A stretch of 64,000 bases of DNA from Icerya purchasi (Eukaryota > Arthropoda > Insecta > Hemiptera > Monophlebidae). Under the pieces are notes generated by a model. The model was given only the letters and a program-made list of their open reading frames with translations. It ran no database searches and was not told the origin of the DNA. The position numbers and the translations under genes were made by a program. Positions 22,664 through 34,434 of the stretch are shown in pieces; the stretch's first letter is position 1, and each line of letters starts with the position of its first letter. The stretch is taken from the NCBI GenBank assembly GCA_039619475.1, contig CM077115.1, forward strand, positions 495,215,352 through 495,279,351, written 5' to 3'.

Positions 22664-24740
22664 AATCGAGGTAATTTCATAGATAAATATTTAAACCAAA
22701 CAGATTCCGTTCTTCTAAACACCAGCGATAACACCCATTTTAACGCTTCTAATGGAAGTTTCTGCGCAATTGACCTAACCTTCGCTCACCTGATGTTGCT
22801 CATTTTCTAAGTTGGCGACCTCTTGATGACCTGTATTTTAACGATCATTTTTCGGTCGAAATTTTTTTGAGCAATAACCAAACTTCTTACAACGAATTTC
22901 AAAAAAATCCGAAATGGATTATTAACAAAGCCGACTGGACTAAATTCCAACAAAACTTTTTCTTTACCTTCGACCAACGACTTTCAATTGATGATGATGT
23001 AAAAAATTTCACAACCTCTGTTGTACATGGAGCCTCGGTCAGCATACCAAAATCATCTTCTAAATTACCTCCCAAGTTAGTCCCTTGGTGGTGTCCAGAA
23101 ATCAAAATCGAAAACGTGCATTACGCAAATACAAAAAAATTCTATATTGGAAAATTTAATCATTTTCAAAAAAAATAGAGCCCAAACTCGCCTAATCATT
23201 CGTCAAAAGAAAAAAAATGAAAGTTGGGAAAAATTTATAAAATCGATTACCCAAAATTCATCCATTAAAGAAACTTGGAAAAAAATAAAAATTCTAAAAG
23301 GCTCATACATACCCTACACTATCAATTTTTTAACAAACTGCGACAAAATTTTAACAAATCAAACCGAAATTTCAAATTGTCTAGCCCAACATTTTCCCGA
23401 TGTATCAGCATCCTCTAACCACAGCATTTCTTTTCAATACCATAAGATTCAGAAAGAAAAATTAAAATAAATTTTAGTTCGGACGAATCAGAACCTTACA
23501 ATGTACACTTTTCCATTGATCATCCTAAAACGATCAAAAAATTACCTCAACTGGGTTTAGAATCCCTTCTTCAGATTTTCAATTTCATTTCGGTCTCCGA
23601 TACTTTCCCCTCCAAATGAAGACACGATATTGTTATTTCCATTTTAAAACCAAATAAAGATACCAATCTACCAACTAGTTATCGACCTATTTCCCTAACG
23701 TGTATTCCATGCAAAATAATGGAAAAAATGGCTAGTAAATGACTAATTTGGTACCTCGAGTCTAAGAATCTCTTAATCAGATTCCAAAGTGGTTTTCGCA
23801 AAAATCGTTCTACGTTAGGCCAATTATTAGACCTCCAACAAGAAATAATATCTGCCTTCAAAAACAAGGAAAACCTGTGCTCCATATTCTTTGACTTTGA
23901 AAAATCTTATGATAAAGCATGGAGATCCAAAATCCTACGTAGACTTCACTCACTCAGTATAAGAGATCATCTTGCATATTTCACACTGAACTTCCTAAAA
24001 GACCGAATTTTCCATGTAACACTCCAAATGAAATAGAAAACGGAGTTCCCCAAAGTTCTGTTTTTAGCACAATTCGTTTCATAATTCTGATCGACGATAT
24101 AGCCGAAATAATATCCTACCCGATATCGTTACGACTGTTCGCAGATGATATCAATATAGCCTTATGTTACGATAGCATCAAAGTAGTATATCAATTTCTT
24201 CAACCAGCTTTAAATAAAATTCAAAGCTGGGCCGAAGAAAATTACCTTTCCTTTTATAGCAGAAAAACACATAATATAGTTAATTTCAGTCACAAAAGAA
24301 AATCCCTAACGGAACCAACTCTCACTTTCCCATAATAAACCTCTTCAGTATAAAAACTCAACGAAGTTTCTAGGCCTCACGTTTGATCAAAAACTTACGT
24401 GGAGGATTCCAAACATTAAAGAAACGAAAGCCGAAATCCTCCGATCCTCCTTGAACTTATTAAAAATAATCAGAAACCCTCGACTTTATCGAGCCCTAAT
24501 TCGATCAAAAATCGAATACGGAGCATCCATGTACTGTTGAGCAAAACAATCAGTCCACTTCAGCCTTGATATTGTAAATAACGCAGCGATTCGGCCATGC
24601 ATAGGAGCTCTTCCATCCTCGCCTGATCTTAACATTTACTACGAAGCTGCAGAACTCCCTCCACTTCACCGTAGAAAATTACTTACTACCAAGTATCTAG
24701 CCAAAACTATTTCAAACACATCTCATCCAATAACTAAAAG
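22664..24740 (+). pseudogene. LINE endonuclease 3' half and RT of the I-type element
   Basis: Resumes with RGNFIDKYLNQTDSVLLN (about 22668-22721), then CAIDLTF and a Y-F-N-D-H-F-S-V block (about 22830-22860) that close the endonuclease. A linker follows (22867-23470, two frames), then RT: ISILKPNKDTNLPTSYRPIS (about 23637-23696), FRKNRSTLGQLLDL (about 23800), box A FDFEKSYDKAWR (about 23890-23925) and box C FADDINIA (24138-24161). After about 24310 the thumb is in several frames. At least four stops or shifts are present. The order and spacing are those of a normal LINE pol. Confidence 0.65.
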
Positions 24741-25049
24741 AGTTTAGATTTTTTCTCAACTCCATCAATTTCAGTACACGAACCAATCACTTCATTTATT
24801 GAAATAATAGAAAATAACCATATTCTCCCACTACTTCGACAACAAACAAATCAACTGTATCAACCATGATTTATATCCATTCTATCAATAAACCTCACTT
24901 TTACAGCCTATCCAAAATCAGATTAAACACCTTTCATAATTCAAAAACACTTCATCGAACAATTATCAGGATACAGTGACTATATACACTGCTTCATAGA
25001 CAGCTCAAAAAGTAAAACACACCACGTAGAATACGCTTTTTCCATAGAT

Positions 25050-25790
25050 TAATCATCATTTCACTTCTCCTTTCCTTCGATCTTTTCCAACAACACAGCG
25101 GAATTAATGGCCATCTACCATTGCATATCCCACATTAGTGATACTTACCAGTCTGGCAAATTTTTAATTATGACTGATTCTTTAAGCTCCTTATTTTCTT
25201 TCCAAAACACTTCCAAAAACAATCCTCTAATTCAGAAAATACTCAGCCTATACACCTTATCCCGATCACAAATTAAAATCAGCTTCATGTATATTCCGAG
25301 TCACGTTGGTATCTCCGGGAACGAAAATGTCGATAACCTTGCAAAAACCGCACACCTTACTTCTACATTCCTTCTCCTTATACCGCAAGACCTCCAGTCA
25401 TATATATCTGAACAAACTCAAAACAAATGGCAACTAGAATGGTCCCAACAACACACCAAAAACAAACTCCATACTTACAAAAAATCAACCCTTCCTTGGA
25501 AACACTTATCCAACCTTAATAGAACCGACGAAATAATTATTACGAGAATCCGTATTGGCCACACTAAAATCACCCATGGTCACCTATACCAAAGAATTCG
25601 ACAAACTCCCACCTGTACCTACTGCTCCTCAGATATTATGACTATTAAACACCTTCTTTTCTCCTGTCATACCATCTCTGCCCTACGAGTACTGCATAAA
25701 ATAACCCCTCAGTCAATATCCGACGACCAAGTACAACTTAATTCATTGATCACCTTTCTTAAAAAAACTCACCTTTACTCCCTAATCTAA
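25050..25790 (+). pseudogene. LINE RNase H domain and C-terminal zinc motif
   Basis: An open frame from 25107 encodes the second half of RNase HI: MTDSLSSLFSF (residues 22-32) with the catalytic Asp, PSHVGISGNENVDNLAK (residues 64-80) with the His and last Asp, then the tail RIRIGHTKITHGHLYQRI and CTYC...H...C (residues about 170-190). The first catalytic Asp region, near 24990-25050, is in a broken frame (IDSSKSKT...). In I-like elements this domain removes RNA from the cDNA hybrid. The 227-codon frame is a fragment of ORF2, not a separate gene. Confidence 0.7.
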
Positions 25791-27101
25791 AATCTATCCG
25801 ATGGGCGCGATAATCCTGGCAATTAAAAGCGCCCCGAACAAAAAAAACCTCAGAAGGAAAAAAATGGAGGGCAAATAGATTACCGTCAACAATTAAATAA
25901 AGAAAAAATTACAATGTACAAAAAAATGTTTAAAACTGAATAGCGAAAAAGTTGGCTTTAAAAAAATGAAATAATTAGCGGAGAAATATTTCTAAATAAG
26001 AGCACTTACGTCTGAATAAACTTGACAACTATTATTGTAAAGAATTAGTGTTTGGTATTACTTTTCGGTTACAAAATCCACGTAAGGAAAAACAATAAGT
26101 AAAAGAACTTAATATAAGAAGAGATATTAATAGTATAGATGATGCAAACCCAATTACTGACTTACATAATTCTTAAACGAATTGTGGAGAATATTTAGAA
26201 AAATTTTAATTAATGGGAAACAACACTTGTCTAAACCGTACAAAGAATCCACAGATACTCCGGATGTCTTAAATCATATCCCTTTCGACAAGCGTATTAA
26301 AAAAGAATACAACATTTAAAATAATTATGAAAATGGGTTTAAAGGAAAAAATATAATAAAGGCAATAATTAATAAACAAACACGATAGATCAATTGCAAG
26401 CGCGTGCCAAGCTAAATGGTAGGAACTACAATCAAATATATAAAGTTAATTATACATTTAATTTACACCAGAAGATTCCCTTATCTTTTGCCAGTTTCTT
26501 TTGAAGGTTATAAAAAAAAAAAACATATACCACGCACATGGCTTTCCATTATAGCCGGACAAATTTTCGAGCACACCTGAGGAATTCCGTGAATACATTT
26601 TTATTTGTGCAGTTATTCAGGTAATAAACGACTATAATGGGAATTTTTAGGCGTTTTTTATCTCTTCCTTTTTTTTTTTTTTTTTGTTTTTGACGATTTA
26701 GAGTTTTATCGGAAAATATTGTGTATTATATTCGTAAGGGGGGACGTTAGGTAATGCCCACTTGGCGCGACCGATTCGGTTGCACACCAATTTAAGACAT
26801 TTTTTCGCATTTTCAAGTCTTCCAGCATATTTATGTGCATCGAAGACAGAGCTATTCTAATTTACTTCGTTAATAAACTCTATTATTGATCAGAAGAACG
26901 AACAATTTTTTCGAAAAGAAATTCTGCCGACAGTCGGAAAATACAAGCTGATCTTGAATTTCTACCACTTTATGAAAGATATCAGATAAACGATTGGATA
27001 TTTATTAATTGGGCTTCGTAAAATTATTTGCCCGCAGAATATCATCCGGAGAATTGTATTTTACTAAATGGTAAGCAAAAACTTGAGCACATAATTTCTT
27101 T

Positions 27102-27370
27102 GGGCGTCGCCAGCGGGGGCGGGGCGGGGGGGGGGGCAGCTGCCCCCTGGAGCCCTGAAACTTTTTAATCAACTGGCCATGATGAGTATACATAGGCGCG
27201 TAATCATGAACAATTTGCCAGAAACCCACGAAAATTATGTTTTAATTAAGATTTTATTCTTGTTTAATAAAATATTAAGCCTTTACAACTTATAAATTTT
27301 ATTTTTTCCTATAACTCATATCCTCTTTCTATCATCTTGCCCCCCTCTGGCCGATCGGCTGGCGACGCCC
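27102..27370. mobile_element. MITE with TIR gggcgtcgccagc
   Basis: gggcgtcgccagc at 27103-27115 is inverted as gctggcgacgccc at 27358-27370. The left end continues into a G-tract (27115-27136, ending cagctgccccctgg) and the right end has gcccccctctgg. There is no ORF of its own. The terminus is like those of non-autonomous hAT elements, but I could not find a matching 8-bp duplication. Confidence 0.5.
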
Positions 27371-27602
27371 TTGTTAAGAAATATAAATGAAGTTTACAGT
27401 GAATTTGGTGATTCCAAATACGGCACCGTTACCAGCAAGCAGTTCAGAATTGAGACTGGCTTTATACCTATAAACTCATAACATCGCTTTCCTCCGAACT
27501 GTTCATTCACCTCGAAGTATTAAACTGTCTAAATTCGATAACTTTTCTATTAGAAATATTACCCTCCTCCCCCCTTTAAAATACTTTTAATTTTTTCGAA
27601 TT

Positions 27603-27804
27603 CCAATAATAAGTAAATAAATAAATGAATGACCAAAAATTACAGTTACCAACTGTTATAATATGTTAAAACTGAATTTTATTTACTATATTCACATATG
27701 TATAACATTAATTATTTAATGAATAGAGTGAATAAAATTCGGTTTTTATAACAGTTAGTAACTGCAATTTTTGGACATTCATTTATTTATTTACTTATTA
27801 TTGG
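27603..27804. mobile_element. hairpin MITE, ~85-bp arms
   Basis: ccaataataagtaaataaat at 27603 pairs with its reverse complement ending at 27804. The arms continue through gaccaaaaattacagttacc and the opposite gtaactgcaatttttggac, with a short AT-rich centre (about 27695-27720). It is non-coding. The superfamily is undetermined. Confidence 0.7.
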
Positions 27805-28301
27805 CAGTTTACAAGCAGTTTACGGAAGAAAAATACTTATAATCTTCTGAACCCATTCTTAAATGATTTTCTCCGTTTTTCTTCATACATCAGTGCCTCC
27901 CTCCATTTATTTCTGATTTACATATTTCTTTTTTTCTTTTCATTCTTTCGTACAAGTTACCAAAGAGACTAATATCGGATCATGCTAAAGTTGCGCATCA
28001 TACTTTTAAATAGAAGCAAAGTTGTGAGTCGCGATATTTTTGGTATTTCTACTGTGTTTTAGAATACGATATTTATATCGTTCTAGTACAATCGAACTTG
28101 CAAACAGCAGTTTTGTACCTCTCAAAGTGCACGTATTGTCCCACTACCACTTCGAAACAAGTTACAAGACACATTCCTCAACCAACGTTGTTTTTCTTTA
28201 ACCCTTATTTTAAGGGACTAAAATGTTGATATTACAAATTTCATTTAAACACATAACACGCGCGCACGCACATAAGCACACATGTGTACACCTATACCCA
28301 C

Positions 28302-28302
<1 letters not shown>

Positions 28303-28348
<46 letters not shown>
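28303..28348. repeat. (TA)n microsatellite
   Basis: About 22 TA units, preceded by a degenerate CA/GC-rich repeat. The frames across it on either strand (YIYIYI) are low-complexity artefacts. Confidence 0.9.
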
Positions 28349-28358
<10 letters not shown>

Positions 28359-30017
28359 GATAGACACAATATATATGTTCTTTTTTAAATAAAAAATTTA
28401 AAAACCAAAACATTAGCCTATAACATATTCACTGAATTATTTGAGATTAAAAAATACATGTATATTTTGTTTTGATAACGCGTATTTTAAACGTCCTATT
28501 AATTTAAAAGTTTTCTGTGTTAAATATAACTGCACTATTATTCACTTTAGTACTATTCACTGACCACTAGAACATCTTGCATATCTTTCGTAAACAATAC
28601 ATTTGAATCTGTTCATCCACTATATTTTGAAGCGACGGACGACACACATTTTCCGACCTTGCTCGAATGTTTTTATTGTGACTTCGATCATCCGCAAAAT
28701 TATCGCTAATAAATTTAACCGTGTTAATAAAATTAAACGTTAAATTATTAGTGATTCGTTTTAAAGCGAGAAGCGTTAAGAATAGAACACAAGACCAACC
28801 GTCAATAGAACGTCACAAAATATGCACCAAGTCTGGGTTAAACAGTTCAAGTATCATAAATAAGACATATACGAATTGTAACAACAACCTTCATGCTAAA
28901 CTGGTGATTAATATTCATATCGTTCTATTAGAATACAGTCTCATTTTTTTTTAATCTTTAGCTTACTCATGTTTTGTTTTGTTCATTAACACAAACTCTT
29001 CTACAGGGTCCTAAACTTTTTTTTTTTTTTTTTTTTTTAATTAGATTCACGTTACCTTTTGGTAGAATTGATAACTAAACGGTATATTTAGAAACATTCT
29101 ACAGTTATTTTACGTTTGTTACACACCTGAGAGGACTTTCCGGTAATAGTCTGCAATATTCCACTTCACACATCTCTGTCGAAAAAAGAAAGGAGGAAAA
29201 AATGATATTACCGAGTAATATGAAACGTGACGAACTATATGAGAATTATCTATTTCTCACAGGCAACTTATGTAATTGTACAAAATAAAAAACTAAGGCG
29301 CTTTTTTGGAATTTTATTTCCTTAGTATTTTTGGACTACACCGGTTTATTAGACAAGTAGATATACATAGGTTCATCCTGTTCTCATTTAAATACTCTAT
29401 GGCGGCAATTAATTCATCGAAGTTTGCATTAAATTTACGTTGCGCAGTAGAAATGAGACCTTGAAAGATCAACAAAATGACTGAAAAACAAGCTAATACC
29501 GCTCTTTTTCCCCCCATTCTCCTTCTAGATTTACCGAAAAATGGCGTCAGTAGTTCAGCGAATTTAGAAGAATATAAAAGAAGGAAGAGAAATATTAAAA
29601 TCTAATTTGATTGGATAATTTTTTGCAGCGGTCCGAGAGGATCCACTAATTTTTTTTCCAGCAATACTTATGTGACCAAGCACCTATATATAAAATCGAT
29701 TTGGTTAGAATATTTAAAAAGGCGATCATAAATATCATACATAAGTAGGAAAGAGAACGGGAGCAGATAGTTAAGAGAACACTTTTAGAGCCAGGTATTA
29801 CTAAGTACTTACGAGAATTGCGAGAAGACAAAGTAAAGAAAATTGAAAATAGAAGATTGCAATTAGTTCCGCGGCAAACAGCCGACAAAGGACGGTAGTT
29901 TAAATGACTCCGAATATAGCCTGACACTGGAAAAACGAAAGAGGCACCATCACCATGAGGACTTTTACATCGGTCGGGGTAAAGAGTAGTATGAGAGCGA
30001 AACAGACTGTCAATATT

Positions 30018-30532
30018 TGTTTAGAGTAGATTTGCACTATTTTAATCACTATTTATTTTAATTTATTTTTAATATTTTTTAAACGCCGCGTCCGCTTAAC
30101 GATTTCGATTTTAATATTATTTTCTCGCCAGAGACACGTTTTTTGGTTATTTAGATCTAGCCACCATTTTTGTTTACCGCGGCACTACGCAAAAAAGGAC
30201 TAAATATGGCCGCTCGTCAACCGTTCGCGATCGAGTCCTTTTTTACCTGGGTTGTTGTTGACCAGCGTTACTGGTAGTAAGTCCGTTTTTTGTTGTCGTT
30301 TCTTTTCCACGTGTTTCGTTTGTTTTTTCCCGTTGTCACCCTCGTTGTGCATCCCGTATTTTAATGTTTTTAAATCCGAATTTCGTAACCATTTTGTTGA
30401 AATAGTCCTTTTCAGGACCACGTATTTGTTTTCGTAAAAGTCCGCTTAGACTTACGTAGTTTTCGAGTGTTTTTTTTGAAAAATATAATTTTTACATCCG
30501 GAACTTTAGTATTTCGAAATTAACCGTAAACA
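30018..30532 (+). repeat. 5' LTR of BEL/Pao element
   Basis: Begins tgtttagagtag and ends ccgtaaaca. Base-by-base reading against 34435-34949 (offset 4417) shows no difference. The frames of 73 and 61 codons inside it recur in the 3' LTR and are not genes. Confidence 0.95.
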
Positions 30533-30538
30533 TTTTTT

Positions 30539-30558
30539 TGGTCCTCCGGGCCGGATGT
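30539..30558 (+). promoter_or_regulatory. primer-binding site
   Basis: Six bases after the LTR, tggtcctccgggccggatgt resembles the complement of the 3' end of insect tRNA-Tyr with CCA (about 17 of 20 by recollection of that tRNA). The tRNA identity is inferred. Confidence 0.5.
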
Positions 30559-30648
30559 AAAAAGTAAATCCAGTGGATTTGTTGTTAATTACGTAAGTCG
30601 ATTTTGTTTATTTTTGTTTATATTTTTTTTATCGGTGTCATTCGCGAA

Positions 30649-33600
30649 ATGTCTTCGGAGAAAGACTTAAAACGTGAGCTACGTACTGTACAGCGTCGAA
30701 TTACTCGCCACGTTGATGAAATTGAAAAAGTCAGTTCCGGTGAAATCGACAGCGAAGTTTGTAATCAACTAGAACTTTATTTGACCACGTTGGTTGAATT
30801 AAAAAGTCAGTTTGTCGACGTAATTGAACAATTGTACAAAAAACTAGATAGTTCCGATGCTAATAAGCTCGACCAGGAAGAAGAAAAATTGTTAGAAGAC
30901 GAAATCGCCGTTAAGAATATGGTATGTAATGCAGCAGCGAAGATAAAAACAATTCGAGGTAAGTTCGATTCTAATTCGATAACTCAGACGTCGCTTACAA
31001 ATAGTTCTAATGGAAATTCGAACTCTGCAAAATTACCGAAAATTGTTGTCCCCAAATTCGACGGAGATTACCGAAAATTTTTAGATTTTAAATCGCTATT
31101 TGAAAATCTGGTTCACCATGAGCCTAATATTCCGCCGATACAGAAAATGTATTACCTCAAACAAGCTCTAGTAGGGGACGCAGCCGCGTTAATTCAGGAC
31201 ATAGGACTATCGGACGAGGCGTATGTTGAAGCCTGGGATCGGGTTTTAAATCGCTACGCCAACAACAGATTGATTATCCGTATGCATTTTCGCGATCTGT
31301 TTTCCATTAAAAAAATTGCCTCCGAAAACGAACTTCGGGACATGCTAGATAAGGTCGATTTATCGTTGAAGGGATTAAAAATTTGTGGCGAAAACCCCGA
31401 TAATTGGAGTTCTTTTCTTTCGTATTTCGTTTCTATGCGTCTTGACGACAAAACCCGCGACGATTTCGAAAATACGTTATTCGACCAGACTAAGTTTCCG
31501 TCTTTCGCCTCGTTGAAAAGTTTCCTGGAGGTTCGAGCCTCCAATCTAGAATCCCGAAAAGTCGATTGCCAGGTAAAACCGAAATCGACATTGAAAAATT
31601 CCTTTTACGTTTCCGCAAAACCGCTTTGTATCGTTTGTAAACAACAACATTTATTGATCGATTGCGATTCGTTTAAAAGAAAGACGCCCGTTGAGCGTTA
31701 CGAAATAATTAAAACAAACCGCCGATGTTTTATATGTTTCCGAATAGGCCATTCCATGGCTAATTGCACGTCCAAGTTATGTTTCAGATGTGGTGGAAAG
31801 CACCACACTTTATTGCATTTTGAAAAAGAAACTCGGTTGAAGTCTGCTAACGTTACTCCAGAATCGAATAGTGCGTATATGAATTCTTCCGAAAATAATA
31901 CATCGTCAGCCTCAAGTTTATCCTGCGTCAACGCGTCGTCAACCAGAAAAATAATATTACTTCCGTCCGCGATGGTGAATTTTGAATGCAATGGAATTAG
32001 AGGCGTCGCTCGTATTCTACTGGATAGCTGCTCACAGCCTACGTTGGTGTCCGATGCATTCGTCAAAAAGTTCCGGTTACCTACTTCAAATTCCTCAGAT
32101 AATGTAACAATAAAAGGAGTCGGTAACAATTCAATTTTTTCGCGTCATTCGTGTTTTTTAAAATTAAAATCCCGAACAGTAAATTTCCAATTGAACGTTA
32201 ATGCGGACGTAGTCGCCGCAACGGCTTTAGCATATAAAGTAACGAATTTGTCTTTCAAAAATGTTCGTAAACGATCCGTAAAATTAAAATTAGCAGACCC
32301 GGTATTTTATAATGACATCGTTAATATCCCAAATATCGATATTTTGTTGGGCGCTGAATATTTCGAATCTTGCTTGTGTAACGAAACGAAAAAATTGGAC
32401 GATTTAACTTTCCGGAAGACCCGATTTGGTTGGATATTAAGCGGGTGTTTACCTTCTAATATACAACCGGATAGTGCGTCGGCTTCACATGCTTCGTATA
32501 GTAATTTAACTTCACTTGAGATTGATACGCAATTAAAGAAATTTTGGGACATAGAAAATATAAACTGTGCGTCACAAAAATTAACTGCGGAGGAATCAGA
32601 ATGTGTTCGGCATTTTGAAAACACTTACACGAGGGAATTAAACGGGAAATTCACCGTAAGATTACCATTCAAAATCGATCCGAAATCGCTTAAAGATAAT
32701 CGTAAATGCGCTTATTTTCAGCTACTTCGTTCCGAAAAGCGGCAAGCCGAACCTATGCGAAAATTGTATTCCGAATTTATGGCTGAGTACGAAGATTTGG
32801 GTCATATGTCCACTTTGACCAACAGTGCTTCCCCGAATGCTTATTATATACCGCACCGAGCTGTCTTTCGTCCGAATAGCACCACAACCAAGCTTCGAGT
32901 AGTTTTCAATGCGAGCTCTAGAACGGAAAGCGGACTGTCGCTGAACGATACACTTATGAAAGTTTCGACTATTCAATCCGAATTATTTGATGTATTATTA
33001 CGCTTTCGGAGCCATCGAGTTGCGTTTTCAGCTGATATCGAAAAAATGTACCGCTGTATATGGGTTCATGCAGATGGTCGACGTTGGCAACGAATTTTTT
33101 GGCGCGATAAAACAGCTCACCAGGTAAAGAAATATTCTTTAAATACAGTTACATATGGAACTACGCCTGCTTCGTTTTTAGCTACGAAGTGTCTCGAAAT
33201 TCTTGGTAAATCGGTCGTACGTTCCTCGCCTTGTGTAGCTAATTCAATACTGAACGATTTACTTACTGGAGCAGACTCCGTAGAAAACGCTATTAATTTA
33301 CAGAAACGCATACACGATATTCTGTCATCTGCCGGTTTCGTTCTAAGAAAATATCAATCTAATTCTTCCGATTTGTTAAATAAGATTAATCCGAAATTAG
33401 TAAAAAGTAGCGATATTGTAAAAATCCATGAACAAACTATTTCTCTATTAGGCCTTTCTTGGTTTCCAAAAAGCGACAATTTCTGTATAAAATTACAAGA
33501 TAATTCATTCGAGGCTCCGTCGGTGATAACCAAGAGAATTCTGTCATCTCAGATCGCAAGGATATTCGATCCTCTCGGATTTGTCGCGCCCGTTACCATA

Positions 33601-34380
33601 AGAGCGAAAATATTTCTTCAACGGTTGTGGAAAGAAGGAATTAGTTGGGATGATCCCGTGTCTGAAGAATTATCAAATGAATTTCGAAAGTATGTCGCAG
33701 AATTACCGTTACTCGAAAACTTGAAAGTACAACGGACATACACTCCGTTTCTGGATGTCGCGACCAAACAGTCAATCGGATTTTCTGATGCCTCGGAAAA
33801 GGCTTATAGCGCAGTCGTTAACATGCGTTGCGTCAACCGTCAGGGCGAAATTTCATCGTTTTTCCTGTGTGCGAAAACTAAAGTCGCGCCAATCAAGGAT
33901 TGGACGATTCCTAGGTTAGAGTTACAGGCCGTTCTATTACTATCAAATTTATTGGATCGTGTTAGTAAAATTTTGAATATACATGCGACGTACGCGTTTA
34001 GTGACTCATTGGTAGTTTTGTCGTGGTTGTCTAAACCTCCGGACAGTTTAAAGGTGTTCGTATCGAACCGTGTAAAAAAAAAAAAAAATCTTGAAATCGT
34101 TCCTCTCGATTCGTCGGGTTATATCAATACCAAAGAAAACCCGGCCGATTTGGGTACCCGTGGCTTATCGGTTTCCTCGTTATCCTGCTCCGAATTATGG
34201 CTGATCGGCCCAGATTTATTGCGCGACAGCACTTTTAAATGTGATCTTACTGGAAAATGTCCCGATCGTTTACGCAATCAAAGGATCGTTGGCTGTCCGA
34301 AAATGATTTGGAGTTGGCGCGTACCGCGATTTTCCGCATCGTCCAGAATTGCTCGTTTCCGGATGAACGTCATCGCTTAA
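30649..34380 (+). CDS. BEL/Pao gag-pol polyprotein without integrase
   Basis: 1243 codons from ATG 30649 (MSSEKDLKREL); the 15 codons upstream have no ATG. Gag: coiled-coil-like N-terminus, then a DUF1759-type block (PKFDGDYRKFLDFKSLFE, about residues 130-230). Zinc knuckles: C360-x2-C363-x4-H368-x4-C373 and C378-x2-C381-x4-H386. Protease: ILLDSCSQPTLVSDAF with Asp 459. RT: VVFNASSRTESGLSLND, box A SADIEKMYR with Asp 796, and box C at 869-870, which is N-D inside ILNDLLTG where the family has YVDD. RNase H: GFSDASEKAYSAVV through ENPADLGTRGL. Close to the end the frame shifts, so the last ~35 residues are not homologous; the linker homologue is in another frame. An intact frame with a replaced catalytic Asp suggests Gag may still be made while RT is inactive. 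Confidence 0.85.
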   Translation: MSSEKDLKRELRTVQRRITRHVDEIEKVSSGEIDSEVCNQLELYLTTLVELKSQFVDVIEQLYKKLDSSDANKLDQEEEKLLEDEIAVKNMVCNAAAKIKTIRGKFDSNSITQTSLTNSSNGNSNSAKLPKIVVPKFDGDYRKFLDFKSLFENLVHHEPNIPPIQKMYYLKQALVGDAAALIQDIGLSDEAYVEAWDRVLNRYANNRLIIRMHFRDLFSIKKIASENELRDMLDKVDLSLKGLKICGENPDNWSSFLSYFVSMRLDDKTRDDFENTLFDQTKFPSFASLKSFLEVRASNLESRKVDCQVKPKSTLKNSFYVSAKPLCIVCKQQHLLIDCDSFKRKTPVERYEIIKTNRRCFICFRIGHSMANCTSKLCFRCGGKHHTLLHFEKETRLKSANVTPESNSAYMNSSENNTSSASSLSCVNASSTRKIILLPSAMVNFECNGIRGVARILLDSCSQPTLVSDAFVKKFRLPTSNSSDNVTIKGVGNNSIFSRHSCFLKLKSRTVNFQLNVNADVVAATALAYKVTNLSFKNVRKRSVKLKLADPVFYNDIVNIPNIDILLGAEYFESCLCNETKKLDDLTFRKTRFGWILSGCLPSNIQPDSASASHASYSNLTSLEIDTQLKKFWDIENINCASQKLTAEESECVRHFENTYTRELNGKFTVRLPFKIDPKSLKDNRKCAYFQLLRSEKRQAEPMRKLYSEFMAEYEDLGHMSTLTNSASPNAYYIPHRAVFRPNSTTTKLRVVFNASSRTESGLSLNDTLMKVSTIQSELFDVLLRFRSHRVAFSADIEKMYRCIWVHADGRRWQRIFWRDKTAHQVKKYSLNTVTYGTTPASFLATKCLEILGKSVVRSSPCVANSILNDLLTGADSVENAINLQKRIHDILSSAGFVLRKYQSNSSDLLNKINPKLVKSSDIVKIHEQTISLLGLSWFPKSDNFCIKLQDNSFEAPSVITKRILSSQIARIFDPLGFVAPVTIRAKIFLQRLWKEGISWDDPVSEELSNEFRKYVAELPLLENLKVQRTYTPFLDVATKQSIGFSDASEKAYSAVVNMRCVNRQGEISSFFLCAKTKVAPIKDWTIPRLELQAVLLLSNLLDRVSKILNIHATYAFSDSLVVLSWLSKPPDSLKVFVSNRVKKKKNLEIVPLDSSGYINTKENPADLGTRGLSVSSLSCSELWLIGPDLLRDSTFKCDLTGKCPDRLRNQRIVGCPKMIWSWRVPRFSASSRIARFRMNVIA

Positions 34381-34434
34381 ACTTTGGTATCCCTACCCTC
34401 TGATGAACCTCACGGTTCATCCGGGGGGGAGTGC
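34290..34434 (+). pseudogene. relic of pol end and polypurine tract
   Basis: In a frame different from the main ORF, 34290-34370 encodes the pre-integrase linker (WLSENDLELARTAIFRIVQN). Directly after it, 34385-34434 encodes the family's typical pol terminus (LPSDEPHGSSGGEC). The whole integrase and C-terminal region between them is missing. The G-run at 34422-34431 serves as polypurine tract. Confidence 0.6.

Larger units (their letters stand above)
19560..25900 (+). mobile_element. I-type LINE, decayed, split by a younger LINE
   Basis: An autonomous-type non-LTR element in the order ORF1 with a CCHC knuckle, endonuclease, RT, RNase H, C-terminal zinc motif. Positions 21092-22658 are a foreign insertion (see its own entry); removing it restores co-linearity of the endonuclease. 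The presence of RNase H after RT and the C-x2-C...H...C tail point to the I/R1-related group. The right end lies somewhere in 25840-25910 (gatgggcgcgataatcctgg, then A-rich). The left end is not sharply defined; recognisable ORF1 begins after about 19560. Frames are broken at many places, so it cannot move by itself. Confidence 0.7.

Noticed and set aside
28210..28413. YIYIYI-rich proteins here and at 42234-42450 and 54690-54872
   Set aside because: Translations of (TA)n microsatellites.
30200..30437. Frames of 73 (-) and 61 (+) codons, repeated at 34617-34854
   Set aside because: Both lie wholly within the LTRs and recur only because the LTRs are identical; no domain.
30604..30648. Extended start of the BEL polyprotein
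   Set aside because: The 15 upstream codons contain no ATG and run into leader sequence; ATG at 30649 is the first real start.
31254..33311. Minus-strand frames inside the BEL polyprotein
   Set aside because: Shadows of the gag-pol coding sequence.
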